DNA of 64,000 nucleotides from Desulfomonile tiedjei (GCA_016212925.1 JACRDF010000015.1:124001-188000); one strand, 5' to 3'; counted from the first letter of the stretch, positions 8,547-17,713 are shown. Translations and numbers: made by a program. The notes: generated from the letters alone by a model not told the origin.

Positions 8547-9137
8547 TTGGATCTCAGAGAGAAAATAATTCACGAAACACTCAAGCTGTTCTCGCTGAAG
8601 GGCTACTCCAACACCTCTATCGAAGACATACTGGCCCAGACCCATGCGTCCAAAGGCGGATTCTACAACCACTTCAAAAGCAAAGACCAACTTTTCATGA
8701 CGGTCTTGAGCGAGGCGCGGAAGATATGGCGTAGCAGAGTGCTCGACGGACTGGAACAGACGAGCAGCCCTTGCATGAAATTACGGAAATTTCTCGAGAA
8801 CTTTCGGGATTTATACCTCAAGGATTCCGAGAACATTCCCGGCGGTTGCGTTTTTGTGACTCTTTTGGTTGAACTCGATGATCAACGGCCCGATTTTGCC
8901 AGAGAAATTTCCGAAGGCTTTTCCAGAGTGCTCTCGATGATGAATCGACTCCTGGAACAGGCAAAGGCATCAGGGGAACTGAGAGCAGACGTCAACACCG
9001 AAGCAGTGAGCCGAGTTTTGTTCCTCGGGCTTTTGGGGGCTTCGGTCCTCTACGGCATGGACAAGTCTTCTGAAGAACTGGGAAAATCCGTCGCTCCGTT
9101 GATCCAGTATTTGGATGCCCTGGTTGACACCCGATAG
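8547..9137 (+). CDS. TetR/AcrR-family transcriptional regulator of the 8.5-22.9 kb catabolic block
   Basis: A 196-residue repressor. The N-terminal helix-turn-helix is clear: IIHETLKLFSLKGYSNTSIE, then DILAQTHASKGGFYNHFKSK and DQLF. The C-terminal domain (about 75-190) has the TetR_C form of the AcrR/YcdC group, probably binding an acyl-CoA or acid ligand. The start is an unusual TTG at 8547, supported by GGGAGC seven bases before; no in-frame ATG fits. The palindrome 15 bp upstream implies autoregulation, and its second copy implies control of the acyl-CoA synthetase/Liv operon. The acyl-CoA dehydrogenase gene follows 56 bp downstream. Confidence 0.87.
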   Translation: MDLREKIIHETLKLFSLKGYSNTSIEDILAQTHASKGGFYNHFKSKDQLFMTVLSEARKIWRSRVLDGLEQTSSPCMKLRKFLENFRDLYLKDSENIPGGCVFVTLLVELDDQRPDFAREISEGFSRVLSMMNRLLEQAKASGELRADVNTEAVSRVLFLGLLGASVLYGMDKSSEELGKSVAPLIQYLDALVDTR

Positions 9138-9193
9138 ATTTGAAGGACTTCAACAGGCGGATTCGTCTTTTATACTCAGGAAGGGGGATTCTT

Positions 9194-10336
9194 ATGGATT
9201 TCAAGTTCTCGGAGAGGGAAGAGCTTCTACGAAAAAGCATACGAGAATATGCTGAGAAGGAGATCCCTCCTCGGATGGAGGCAATGGAGGAGACCGGGGA
9301 CTTCCCCGTAGACTTGCTCGCGAGCATGGGGAAGATGGGGATTCTCGGTGTGATTACTCCCGCGGAGTATGGTGGCACAGGTTTGGGCCATCTGGCGCGG
9401 ATCATTGTTCTTGAAGAACTGGGGCGTGTTTGTCCGGCCATCCCAATGGCGCTCCAGGTTCACCACATGTGTACCCATGTGTTCAACAGATGGGGCAACG
9501 ACAGCCAGAAACAGAAATATCTACCCCGGCTGTGCAAAGGGGAGACCATGGGGGTGGTGGCCGTCACGGAGCCATCCGGCGGGTCGGATGTTGCCGGAAT
9601 TCAGACCACAGCCGCTCTGGATGGAGACAAGTACATCCTGAACGGCAGAAAATGCTTCATAACCAATTCTCATCACTCGGACATCTGGGTCGTGATTGCC
9701 CGAACCGGAGAAGGCGGAAAGGGTTTGTCCGCCTTTGTTGTGGAACCGAGCTTTCCTGGGGCCAAGGCCGGTCGCAAAGAGCAAAAAGTGGGCCTGAGGG
9801 GAGCAAATACCGGCGAACTCTCGTTTCACAATTGCGAAGTGCCCAAGGAAAATCTCATCGGGAGCGAAGGCCAGGGCATGATGGTCGCGATTCAGGACAT
9901 CGTCGAGTGCGGCAGGCCTGGAATGGCTTCTGTGGGCCTGGGCATCTTGAATGCGGTTGTGGAGCAAGCGGTGAAGTTTTCCAATGAGCGCAGTCTGTAC
10001 GGGAAACCGATCAGCAAGCTGCAAGGCATTCAGTGGCCGTTGGCCGAGATCTATTCGGACCTGGAGATTGCCCGGTTACTCACCTACCGTGTGGGCTGGA
10101 TGCTCGATCAGAAGATCGACTGCGCTGCCGAATCAGCCCTGGCTAAGCAATTCGCGTGCGAGGCCGCTGCAAGATCGGCCCGCAAAGCCATCGAGATCCA
10201 CGGCAGCTACGGCATCATGAAGGAATATCCGGTCCAGAGGCTGCTCCGAGACGCGCTGGTGACAATTCCCGCGGGCGGAACCGCGGAGATAGCTAGAGTG
10301 GTGCTGGCCCGCCAGGCGCTCTCTACGTTCAGTTAA
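9194..10336 (+). CDS. acyl-CoA dehydrogenase
   Basis: A 380-residue FAD enzyme of the acyl-CoA dehydrogenase superfamily. The N-terminal helical domain begins MDFKFSEREELLRKSIREYA. Mid-domain motifs are VVAVTEPSGGSDVAGIQTTA and CFITNSHHSDIWVVIART; the C-terminal helical domain includes the RPGMASVGLGILNAVVEQA helix. It should oxidise an acyl-CoA to the 2-enoyl-CoA and pass electrons to the EtfBA encoded downstream. Where many members carry the catalytic Glu before GT (YEGT), this one reads PAGGTAEI, so the base is elsewhere or changed. The start at 9194 has AGGAAGGGGG upstream; the frame reaches back to 9140 without a better site. Confidence 0.9.
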   Translation: MDFKFSEREELLRKSIREYAEKEIPPRMEAMEETGDFPVDLLASMGKMGILGVITPAEYGGTGLGHLARIIVLEELGRVCPAIPMALQVHHMCTHVFNRWGNDSQKQKYLPRLCKGETMGVVAVTEPSGGSDVAGIQTTAALDGDKYILNGRKCFITNSHHSDIWVVIARTGEGGKGLSAFVVEPSFPGAKAGRKEQKVGLRGANTGELSFHNCEVPKENLIGSEGQGMMVAIQDIVECGRPGMASVGLGILNAVVEQAVKFSNERSLYGKPISKLQGIQWPLAEIYSDLEIARLLTYRVGWMLDQKIDCAAESALAKQFACEAAARSARKAIEIHGSYGIMKEYPVQRLLRDALVTIPAGGTAEIARVVLARQALSTFS

Positions 10337-10490
10337 CGATCATAGCTTGTTTGTGGACCCGGCCTCCAAGGCCGGGCCTCTCCCCAAAGTAAGGATTCAC
10401 GTATAGAGCACGTGGCTTTGATGCCGGCCGCCCGAAGTGGCAAGGTCATGGCATTCAGACGTTTGCTCCTGAAAAAGTAGTAGCTGCTAG

Positions 10491-10566
10491 CGTCATTCCG
10501 GCGAAGGCCGGAATCCAGTCCCGCGAGGAACGCGGGATGGACCCCGGCTTTGGCCGGGGTGACGGC
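10491..10566. repeat. R3 intergenic repeat (double hairpin)
   Basis: It reads GTCATTCCGGCGAAGGCCGG AATCC, then CCCGCGAGGAACGCGGG, then a CCCCGGCTTTGGCCGGGG hairpin ending GTGAC. Close copies occur at 54973-55044 and, degenerate, at 15099-15158. This GTCATTCCGGCG repeat type is widespread in bacterial genomes. It sits in the 348-bp gap between the acyl-CoA dehydrogenase and etfB genes; nothing else was seen in that gap. Confidence 0.7.
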
Positions 10567-10684
10567 GTGCGGTCCCGAGTCTGTGCGAAGGCTTCAAGGA
10601 ACCTGACGGCTGAGCCAAGCGACTCTGACCACATGCACAGCACGTGACTTTCTAAGTCGAACTAAATAAGGCCGATGGAGAGAA

Positions 10685-11479
10685 ATGCGTACGATTGTCT
10701 GTATCAAACCGGTTCCCGATTCCAAGCACTGGAACCGTCTGGCATTGGATCCCAAGACCAAGACCCTGGTTCGCAAAGGCATTCCGGGCACAATCAATCC
10801 TCTTGACAGGAATGCTCTGGAGCTTGCCCTGAGCTTACGTGACGAGCACGGCGGCGAAGTGTTGGTCGTCAGTATGGCTCCGCCCGATGCGATCTCCGTG
10901 CTCAATGAAGCGCTGGCTATGGGCGCTGACCGAGCGATTCTGCTTTCCGATATGGCCTTTGCCGGCGGCGACACCTTGGCCACTGCTTACGTCCTCTCAG
11001 CGGGCATCGAGAAATTGGGACAATTCGACCTGGTGGTCTGCGGCGACCAGACCATAGACGGCGGTACCGCTCAGGTCAGCGCCCAAGTGGCCGAGTTTCT
11101 AGATGTGCCTAATCTCATGCACGTCACGGCTGTCGATGTCACTCCGGCAGCATCGTGGTTAGTGCGTTCTCACATTGAACACGGCTACGTCGTGGTGGAG
11201 ATCAAGCCTCCAATGGTGCTTTCAGTGCTCAAGGAAATAAACGAACCGCGATACGTGACCCTGATGAATATCCTGGAAGCGGAAAAGAAAGAAACGCAAA
11301 TCTGGTCGTCCAGCGATCTGGAACTAAAAGAGCCCTGGCTTGGCTTGAACGGATCACCGACCTGCATGGTGGACCTCTTTGTTCCGGAGAAGAAAGGCAG
11401 GGCGGAAATTTTACAGGGCGGGCCTCGTGAACAAGCCGCTGAACTGGCTGATCGACTCCATCGCTCAGGATTCTGCTAG
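10685..11479 (+). CDS. etfB: electron transfer flavoprotein, beta subunit
   Basis: A 264-residue protein with the ETF beta signature. It starts MRTIVCIKPVPDS and contains NPLDRNALELALSLRDEHGG. AMGADRAILLSD and LVVCGDQTIDGGTAQVSAQVAEFL follow; these are the AMP/nucleotide-binding loops. With EtfA it forms a soluble FAD heterodimer that takes electrons from acyl-CoA dehydrogenases and hands them to a membrane quinone or ferredoxin-linked acceptor. The gene is nine bases before etfA, and GGAGAGAA precedes the ATG. It probably serves the acyl-CoA dehydrogenase at 9194. Confidence 0.93.
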   Translation: MRTIVCIKPVPDSKHWNRLALDPKTKTLVRKGIPGTINPLDRNALELALSLRDEHGGEVLVVSMAPPDAISVLNEALAMGADRAILLSDMAFAGGDTLATAYVLSAGIEKLGQFDLVVCGDQTIDGGTAQVSAQVAEFLDVPNLMHVTAVDVTPAASWLVRSHIEHGYVVVEIKPPMVLSVLKEINEPRYVTLMNILEAEKKETQIWSSSDLELKEPWLGLNGSPTCMVDLFVPEKKGRAEILQGGPREQAAELADRLHRSGFC

Positions 11480-11488
11480 GGTGCCAAC

Positions 11489-12493
11489 GTGACAGAAATC
11501 ATCGAAAGCAAGATTTGGGTATTTATCGAGCAGCGCCAAGGACGAATGGCGGAAGTGGGACTTGAAATCCTGGGCAAAGCTGCTGAATTGGGGCTGTCCA
11601 TTGGCTCGAAAGTTGCCGGTGTGCTCGTTGGCAGTTCATTGGCCTCACTGTCCGACCAGGTGCTCTCTTACGGCGTGGACGAAGTTCTCGTGGCCGACAA
11701 TCCGCTGCTGACCGATTACTGCAATCAGGCTTATGTCAAGGTCTTGGAGCAGGCTGTCAGTGCATGGCAGCCCGAGATTTTGCTCTTGGGGGCCACAGCT
11801 ATGGGAACCGATCTGGCCCCGCGGTTGGCCGCGCGCCTGCGCACAGGCCTGTCGGCTCACTGCATCGATCTGCACCTCACCGCTGAAGGCGAATTGCTTT
11901 CTGTCGTGCCAGGATGGGGCGGAAATGTCATGGCGCGGGTTAGCTGCCCCCGGACTCGTCCCCAGGTGGCAACGGTGATGCCGGGGGTATTCAGCCTCCC
12001 TGATGCCACGGAGGCCCGGGGCCGCAAAATCTCCGTCGAAACTCTGATCGAACCTGCGGACATAACGTATCGCACCGTGGAAGTAAAGCGAGAAGAAGCA
12101 CCAAAGGGCGGCCTTGAGACAGCCGAAGTGGTCGTGGCCGGCGGGTGGGGGGTAGGCACGAAGGCCGATTGGCGTTATATTGAAGAACTGGCTTTGGTCT
12201 TGAACGCGGCAGTCGGGGCCACGCGCCCCCCGGTGGACGAAGGCTGGGCCGAAGAAAAGCAGATGATCGGCCAGAGTGGACGGACGATTCGCCCCAGGCT
12301 GTACATCGGTGTCGGGATTTCCGGCCATATGCATCACCTTGTAGGTCTTAAGGACCCGGAACTGATAGTGGCTATCAACGGAGACCCCAACGCGGCGATA
12401 TTCGACCACTGTCACTTGGCCCTGGTGGGCGATTTCAAGGAGATCGTTCCGGCCCTGATAGAGAAAATAAAGTCCTATTCCTCAGCACAATAA
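11489..12493 (+). CDS. etfA: electron transfer flavoprotein, alpha subunit
   Basis: A 334-residue partner of EtfB. The N-terminal domain begins IWVFIEQRQGRMAEVGLEIL. The C-terminal FAD-binding domain carries VVAGGWGVG, then GQSGRTIRPRLYIGVGISG, HMHHLVGLKDPELIVAINGD and PNAAIF. These match the GQTGK / GISGA / IVAINKDPEAPIF motifs of the family. The start is GTG at 11489, nine bases after the etfB stop, and coupling is likely. It contributes the redox FAD of the heterodimer in the cytoplasm. Confidence 0.93.
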   Translation: MTEIIESKIWVFIEQRQGRMAEVGLEILGKAAELGLSIGSKVAGVLVGSSLASLSDQVLSYGVDEVLVADNPLLTDYCNQAYVKVLEQAVSAWQPEILLLGATAMGTDLAPRLAARLRTGLSAHCIDLHLTAEGELLSVVPGWGGNVMARVSCPRTRPQVATVMPGVFSLPDATEARGRKISVETLIEPADITYRTVEVKREEAPKGGLETAEVVVAGGWGVGTKADWRYIEELALVLNAAVGATRPPVDEGWAEEKQMIGQSGRTIRPRLYIGVGISGHMHHLVGLKDPELIVAINGDPNAAIFDHCHLALVGDFKEIVPALIEKIKSYSSAQ

Positions 12494-12525
12494 CCCCTAT
12501 ACCCTTCAAACCACGGAGGTCCAAC

Positions 12526-13983
12526 ATGGCCCTGAGAACAAGAGAGCAGTATTTGTCAGCCTTGAAGCAGATGAGACCCAATGTCCACAAGTTCGGTCAA
12601 CTCATTGAGGACGTCACCACTCATCCCGCCACCATGCGCGTTGTGGAGAGTCACGCCCGGGGCATCGACGCGGCCCATGATCCGAAATTGGCCGAGATTT
12701 TTACGACAAAATCGACCCTGACCGGCGAGACCATTCACCGGAATTCCGCGCTCATGACGTCGCCCGAAGAGATGATGTGCAACTCCAAATTCAAGCGGAA
12801 GATGTACCACCTTACGGGCACGTGCACAGGTGGCCTTTGCGTGGGCTGGAACGGCCTGAACGTAATGTGGTCAGTGACCAGTGAGATGGACGAGGCCCTG
12901 GGCACCGATTACCACGCTCGGCTGAAACAATGGGGCCAGGGGTTCCAGGAGAAAGGCCTGGTCGTGGCCGGGGCTCTGACCGATGCTAAAGGCAACCGCA
13001 AGCTGAAACCACACCAGCAAGTAGACCTGGATTCGAATGTCCGCATCGTTGAACGGAAGAAGGACGGCGTAGTAATCCGTGGGGCCAAGCTCATGATCTG
13101 CGGGGTGGCCGCGTCGGACGAGATATTCCTCTTACCCGGCAGCGGGTACGGAGAAGGGGACAAGGATTTCGCCTTTGTCGGCGTTATCCCCAAAGACATC
13201 GACGGTCTCACTATTGTTGAAACCAGGCGTCCCAGTGATAGCCGGGAATTGGAAGAAGGGTTCGACGTTCCGACTCAGACGGGAATCACGCAGGCCTATC
13301 TCATATTCGAAGATGTTTTCGTACCCAACGAGCGAGTTTTTCTGGCCGGTGAATACCAGTACACGGCTCCGATCCTGACCCGGTTTACAGCAACGTACCG
13401 CTCGTGCATCGGGGCCTGTGTGGCGGGACAAGGCGACGTGATGGTGGGGGCTGCGGCGCTGATCGCTCGCACGAATGGTCTTAGCGCCAAGGCGTTCAGG
13501 GACAAACTGGTCATCATGGAACTCAACAACGAGGCCACCTTTGCTACGGGCATCGGCGCCATAGCCTTGGGCAAGAAGCACCCGTCAGGGGTCTGGCTCG
13601 CGGACAGTCTCACCGGCCACGCGAACAAGATCCTCGTGGCGACTCTGCCTTATGAAACCAAGAGACTTTGCCAGGAAATCGGCGGCGGGATCGTTGAGAC
13701 CGGTTGTTTCCCGTCATACCAGGACCTCACAAGCCCCGAATACGGCCATCTTATTCAGAAATACATCAAGGCCGGCGCAGGTTCAGCCGAAAGCAGAGCC
13801 CGTGCAGCGCGATTGATCGAATGGCTGACCATCGGCGCGGGGGTGCCCGGATGTATGCACGGAGGCGGCTCGCCCGACGGAGCAAGGATGGTGGTTTTCG
13901 GTTCCAGCCCGTTGGAAGAGTACGCAGGCTATGCCAAGAGCTTGGCGGGGATTGAAGAAGAGATCCCTGAACCGGCGAAGTAG
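12526..13983 (+). CDS. 4-hydroxybutyryl-CoA dehydratase / HpaB-family flavoprotein with altered Fe-S ligands
   Basis: A 485-residue member of the 4-hydroxyphenylacetate 3-hydroxylase / 4-hydroxybutyryl-CoA dehydratase family, with the acyl-CoA dehydrogenase-like fold (IFEDVFVPNERVFLAGE at 260-276). In the true dehydratase four residues (C-x3-C and H-x6-C) hold a [4Fe-4S] cluster. Here the first pair reads GTCTGGLC (C100, then C105 instead of the +4 position). The second reads YRSCIGAC, with Tyr291 in place of His and Cys298 kept. The cluster may therefore be lost or differently held, and the reaction is uncertain. It lies 32 bp after etfA; EtfBA may be its redox partner. CACGGAGG precedes the ATG. 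Confidence 0.85.
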   Translation: MALRTREQYLSALKQMRPNVHKFGQLIEDVTTHPATMRVVESHARGIDAAHDPKLAEIFTTKSTLTGETIHRNSALMTSPEEMMCNSKFKRKMYHLTGTCTGGLCVGWNGLNVMWSVTSEMDEALGTDYHARLKQWGQGFQEKGLVVAGALTDAKGNRKLKPHQQVDLDSNVRIVERKKDGVVIRGAKLMICGVAASDEIFLLPGSGYGEGDKDFAFVGVIPKDIDGLTIVETRRPSDSRELEEGFDVPTQTGITQAYLIFEDVFVPNERVFLAGEYQYTAPILTRFTATYRSCIGACVAGQGDVMVGAAALIARTNGLSAKAFRDKLVIMELNNEATFATGIGAIALGKKHPSGVWLADSLTGHANKILVATLPYETKRLCQEIGGGIVETGCFPSYQDLTSPEYGHLIQKYIKAGAGSAESRARAARLIEWLTIGAGVPGCMHGGGSPDGARMVVFGSSPLEEYAGYAKSLAGIEEEIPEPAK

Positions 13984-14072
13984 CACAGCCTGGCGTGGTC
14001 TCTGTGGTGGTTTGGCATTTGTAGGGCGGCCTATGGCCGCCGACTAGACGAACCTGCGGGAATGGACCCTAA

Positions 14073-14156
14073 GTAGGATGCGGTGAGCTGCGCGAACCGC
14101 ATCGCTTGCGGAATAGAAAGCCAACGATGCGGTTCCCGTCGGTCACCGCAGCCTAC
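14073..14156. repeat. 84-bp palindromic repeat
   Basis: Two 32-bp imperfect inverted arms (14073-14104 and 14125-14156) begin GTAGGATGCGGTGA and end TCACCGCAGCCTAC. They can fold into one long hairpin with a 20-base loop. This GTAGG-TGCGG-family palindrome is seen between genes in many bacteria. It lies in the 362-bp gap before the toxin-antitoxin genes. Just after it (14188-14220) is one of four copies of a degenerate GATAGCT-CATGAG motif. Confidence 0.7.
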
Positions 14157-14345
14157 GCGCACAACTAAGAGGCTGATGCGAGCGCTCGATAGCTCTGCAT
14201 GAGCTGAGAGCAGACTGGACACCACTAATCTAGTCCTAGCGAACCCAAGAAAGAGAATGCCCGCATTTCTTTTGCAAGAAGTTCTCACCTATCCCGAACC
14301 TGAGTATATAATAATTTATGAATGCTTGATGTCAGAGGTAATCCC

Positions 14346-14573
14346 ATGATTTCTAAAGACGAGTTCATATCCGAAGCGGTCGCCCTCCCTGTCGAAATTC
14401 GCCTTCAGCTTGTAGAAAGGCTTCTTGAAAGCCTCAATCCTTGTAACAAAGACATAGACGAGCTGTGGGCTATCGAGGCAGAACGGAGAGTCACTGAAAT
14501 AGACAAAGGAGAAGTGAAGACCGTCCCGGGAGACGAGGTATTCCGGAAGCTACATAATCGGCTCAAGAAATGA
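14346..14573 (+). CDS. addiction-module antitoxin (RelB/ParD-like, TIGR02574 type)
   Basis: A 75-residue acidic protein beginning MISKDEFISEAVALPVEIRL, the helical form of addiction-module component proteins. The conserved LPxEERLxLVExLLxSL-like stretch is followed by DELWAIEAERRVTEIDKGEV. Its stop overlaps the toxin start by four bases (ATGA), the usual toxin-antitoxin coupling. GAGGTAATCCC precedes the ATG at 14346; a frame from 14322 lacks support. A TATAAT box lies at 14307-14312. It should neutralise the toxin at 14570 and repress the pair. Confidence 0.85.
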   Translation: MISKDEFISEAVALPVEIRLQLVERLLESLNPCNKDIDELWAIEAERRVTEIDKGEVKTVPGDEVFRKLHNRLKK

Positions 14574-14863
14574 AGTACCGTTTCCACCCGGATGCAGAAG
14601 CTGAACTTAACGAAGCGGTTGATTATTACGATGGATGTGAAGAAGGTCTCGGTCTGGAATTCGCAAGGGCGGTTTATGCTGCGGTACAAAATATCTGTCA
14701 ATACCCACTTGCCTGGACATCTCTCTCCCCGAACACCCGGAGATGCCTTCTAAATCGCTTCCCATATGGGCTGGTTTATCAGTTCAAAGGTGACGAAATA
14801 ATCGTCATAGCTGTCATGCAGCTCAACCGGAAACCGGATTATTGGCGTAAGAGAAGGGTTTAG
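14570..14863 (+). CDS. RelE/ParE-family toxin
   Basis: A 97-residue basic protein with the ParE/RelE fold. It starts MKYRFHPDAEAELNEAVDYY and has the family core RCLLNRFPYGLVYQFKGDEI, IVIAVMQLNRKPDYWRKR. Members either poison gyrase or cleave ribosome-bound mRNA; which of the two cannot be decided here. It overlaps the antitoxin by four bases. The pair sits between the two halves of the TetR-controlled catabolic block, surrounded by repeats, consistent with acquisition by transfer. Confidence 0.88.
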   Translation: MKYRFHPDAEAELNEAVDYYDGCEEGLGLEFARAVYAAVQNICQYPLAWTSLSPNTRRCLLNRFPYGLVYQFKGDEIIVIAVMQLNRKPDYWRKRRV

Positions 14864-14994
14864 GAGACATGCGCATGCAATGAACAGGGGGCACGGGATG
14901 GAGTCACCCACAAAAAGGCCCATTTATGAGGCTGCTAATATCTCTTGATAGCTAAACATGGGCCAAGAGCCAACTTGAGCCCATTGTGTGCACA

Positions 14995-15262
14995 GCAACC
15001 CTTCAGTTACTTGGAGCGTCACTTTGTCGTTGCGAGGGCCTCAGCCCGAGCCAATCTCAGCGCTTAAAGCGATTCCAGAAAATAATTTGTGTGCTTGCGT
15101 CATTCGGGCGGAAACCGGAATCCAGAAGGAAGGGGGGCCAGGCTTTCGCTGGGACGACGGGTATGCGCTCTTCGGAAAGAGCTTTAGAGAAATACTATAA
15201 GGGCTGGAATTGCTTAGGTTCGCGCGCAATGATAGTTTTCCTGCTAGAAACTGAACGGTTAC
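14995..15262. repeat. R2 element interrupted by an R3 repeat
   Basis: The ends match R2 (GCAACCCTTCAGTTAC at the left, AACTGAACGGTTAC at the right) and part of the R2 core (CAATCTCAGCGCTTAAAG) is present. The centre is replaced by a degenerate R3 copy at about 15099-15158 (GTCATTCGGGCGGAAACCGG to GGGACGAC). The open frames over it are not genes. It occupies most of the gap between the toxin gene and the promoter at 15282. Another GATAGCT-CATGGG motif copy is at 14947-14983. Confidence 0.6.
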
Positions 15263-15281
15263 GGCCCGTACGCAAAAATGC

Positions 15282-15311
15282 TTGACACGAGGGCGGGAAG
15301 TTGAGTAGTGT
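15282..15311 (+). promoter_or_regulatory. promoter of the acyl-CoA synthetase/Liv operon
   Basis: TTGACA at 15282-15287 is a perfect -35. TAGTGT at 15306-15311 (18-bp spacer) is a weak -10. Operator 2 starts seven bases later. The layout copies the promoter in front of the TetR gene at 8474. The implied leader before the ATG at 15701 is about 370 bases and shows no riboswitch I recognise. Confidence 0.6.
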
Positions 15312-15317
15312 GCAGTG

Positions 15318-15337
15318 GAGACCGACCGGTCGGTCTC
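15318..15337. promoter_or_regulatory. TetR operator 2 (perfect 20-bp palindrome)
   Basis: GAGACCGACCGGTCGGTCTC shares its 18-bp centre with operator 1 at 8514-8531. It sits just downstream of the -10 region. It should let the regulator encoded at 8547 repress the acyl-CoA synthetase and Liv transporter genes (inference from the shared site). Confidence 0.8.
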
Positions 15338-15700
15338 AAGCCCAAGGAAGACTTAGTGTCTGTTCAACATTTCATGATATCATAGATCCGTGTGGCGTAA
15401 ATTCTCCGTTCATTCTTTTTCAAACCGTCTAATCTGACCTGTTAAACGTTCAAACCTGTTATTGTCTTAGCCATCGGGAATTACAGGGATGAAAACCCTT
15501 CTCCTATCAAACGGTGACGATGCTTTCTCTGCCGGTATCCTGGGAAGCGAATAGCTCGACCAAGACAACCGGGTGTGGATCATAGTGCTGTTTGTCCTCT
15601 AACCGGTAACTGGTAACAACTAAGCTCGGCGCGCTGAACCCTTTCGGCCGCGCATTCAAACGCAGTTTCTCTCATGCGACATCGCGCGGGGAGTCAACCC

Positions 15701-17647
15701 ATGACGCTGGACAATGTCAGGGAAGACGCCAGGGGCAACACTCTGCCCAAACTGCTGCTAAGTCGGCAGACCCGGAAAGAAGCCGGCAGAGTTGCCATTC
15801 GTGAGAAAGACTTAGGCATCTGGCAGTCTTACACGTGGGAAGAATATTGGAGACAGGTCAGGACGTTTGCTGCGGGCCTGGCTGCCCTGGGGTTCAAGCG
15901 CGGTGACACGCTCGGAGTCATCGGTGATAACCGTCCCCAGCTCTACTGGGCCCAGGTGGCGACCATGTGTCTTGGGGGCATACCGGTCCCCATGTACCAG
16001 GATGCCATTGAAAAAGAACTTCAGTACATTATTGAACACTCGAATGCCCGCATAATAGTCGCCGAAGACCAGGAACAGGTGGACAAGATGCTGGCTCTCA
16101 AGGAACGAGTGCCGGCCATCGAGATTATCATCTACGACGACCCCAAAGGGATGCGGCATTACGATCATACGCATATTAAAGCCTTCACCCAAGTCCAGGA
16201 ACTGGGCGTCGAGTTCGACAAGCAAAACCCGGGCTACGTGGACCGGGAAATCGAAAAAGTCCAACCGGACGATATTGCACTCATTGCGTACACCTCGGGA
16301 ACCACAGGAAATCCCAAGGGTGTCGTGCTGAGCCACGCCAACCTCATCACCAATGCTCGTTCCCTTTCTTCCATGGAAGACCACCGCCCCACGGATCAGA
16401 TCATGGCCTATCTGCCCATGGCGTGGATCGGGGATGGGGTGCTGTCGATCGCCATGTTCCTCAACACAGGCTTTACGGTCAACTGTCCGGAGGACCCTTC
16501 GACAGTCATGCGGGACATGCGGGAAATCGGTCCCACCCTTTTGGTATGTCCGCCTCGTATTTGGGAAAACATTCTCTCCATGGTCCAGGTGAAAATGGAC
16601 GACGCCTGGTGGCCGATCCGCAAAGCGTATGACTATTTCCTGAACGTAGGCATTGAGGCGGTTAAGCTGGAGAGTGCAAAGAAGCCTGTTCCCCTACATC
16701 TCAAGGTGCTGCGTGCGGTCGGGAAAGTGGTGGCTACCAGCCCGCTACGGGATAATCTTGGCCTCGCCAAAATACGTTTTGCATACACCGCCGGCGCCGC
16801 GATCGGTCCGGAGGTATTCCGTTTCTTTCGGGCCATAGGGGTGAACCTCAAACAGATTTACGGGCTCACCGAGACTTCGGCAATGTGCACGTACCAGCCG
16901 GATAGTGATGTCAAGCTCGATACAGTGGGCAAACCCTGCGTGGGTGTGGAAATACGGGTAAGCGATCAGGGGGAGGTCATGATCAAGAGCCCCGGCGTTT
17001 TCCAGGGTTACTACAAGAATCCTGAGGCCACTGCCGAAGCCTTGGACCAGGGATGGCTGCATACCGGGGACGCGGGCATCATCGACAAGGACGGGCACCT
17101 CAAGATCATCGACCGGGCCAAGGACGTTAGCGTCATGGCTACGGGCACCATTTTCGCTCCTCAATACATCGAGAACAAGCTTAAATTCAGCCAGTTTGTC
17201 AAGGAGGCGGTCACTCTGGGCCAGGACAAAGACTACGTCGCCGCAATGATCAACATCGACGCAGAAACGGTGGGCAACTGGGCCGAACGCAGAGGTATCG
17301 GCTTCACCTCTTACACAGACCTGAGCCAAAAACCGGAAATCTACGATCTGATCTACGAGGAAGTGAAGAAAGTCAACGGCCTCCTTTTCGAAGAGGAGCA
17401 ACTCCGTGGTGCTCAGATCAAGCGCTTCCTGATCCTCCACAAAGAGTTGGATCCGGATGACGCGGAAATTACCCGCACCCGTAAGATCAGACGGCGCTTT
17501 ATTGCCCAAAAATACGAGAAACTCATAAATGCGCTGTACTCGAACCAGGACCGAGTAAACGTGGAGGCGGTCATTACTTATGAAGACGGCCGCCAAGCTA
17601 CCATTCGAGCCAATTTGGTCATCCGCGAAGTAGAAATCAAGAATTGA
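15701..17647 (+). CDS. AMP-forming long-chain acyl-CoA synthetase
   Basis: A 648-residue ANL-superfamily ligase: acid + ATP + CoA to acyl-CoA + AMP + PPi. Motifs in order: the P-loop IAYTSGTTGNPKGVVLSH, YGLTETSAMC, then GWLHTGDAGIIDKDGHLKII and DRAKDVSVMATG. The last of these replaces the usual DRxKExI-xxGxxI with VMATGTIFAP, as in bacterial FadD15-like long forms. The start at 15701 follows GGGGAG; the frame extends to 15674 without support. It is the first gene of the operon behind operator 2 and is followed by the Liv importer, so it probably activates the imported acid. Substrate is not readable. Confidence 0.9.
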   Translation: MTLDNVREDARGNTLPKLLLSRQTRKEAGRVAIREKDLGIWQSYTWEEYWRQVRTFAAGLAALGFKRGDTLGVIGDNRPQLYWAQVATMCLGGIPVPMYQDAIEKELQYIIEHSNARIIVAEDQEQVDKMLALKERVPAIEIIIYDDPKGMRHYDHTHIKAFTQVQELGVEFDKQNPGYVDREIEKVQPDDIALIAYTSGTTGNPKGVVLSHANLITNARSLSSMEDHRPTDQIMAYLPMAWIGDGVLSIAMFLNTGFTVNCPEDPSTVMRDMREIGPTLLVCPPRIWENILSMVQVKMDDAWWPIRKAYDYFLNVGIEAVKLESAKKPVPLHLKVLRAVGKVVATSPLRDNLGLAKIRFAYTAGAAIGPEVFRFFRAIGVNLKQIYGLTETSAMCTYQPDSDVKLDTVGKPCVGVEIRVSDQGEVMIKSPGVFQGYYKNPEATAEALDQGWLHTGDAGIIDKDGHLKIIDRAKDVSVMATGTIFAPQYIENKLKFSQFVKEAVTLGQDKDYVAAMINIDAETVGNWAERRGIGFTSYTDLSQKPEIYDLIYEEVKKVNGLLFEEEQLRGAQIKRFLILHKELDPDDAEITRTRKIRRRFIAQKYEKLINALYSNQDRVNVEAVITYEDGRQATIRANLVIREVEIKN

Positions 17648-17713
17648 CCGGCGGCCGCAAGACGAAACGGTCGAGCGGTCTTTCCGGAGCTGCGAAGAAG
17701 GAGAGATACGAGC

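Noticed and set aside
15341-15700. Riboswitch in the long leader of the acyl-CoA synthetase operon
   Set aside because: No conserved riboswitch core was recognised; regulation is explained by the operator at 15318.
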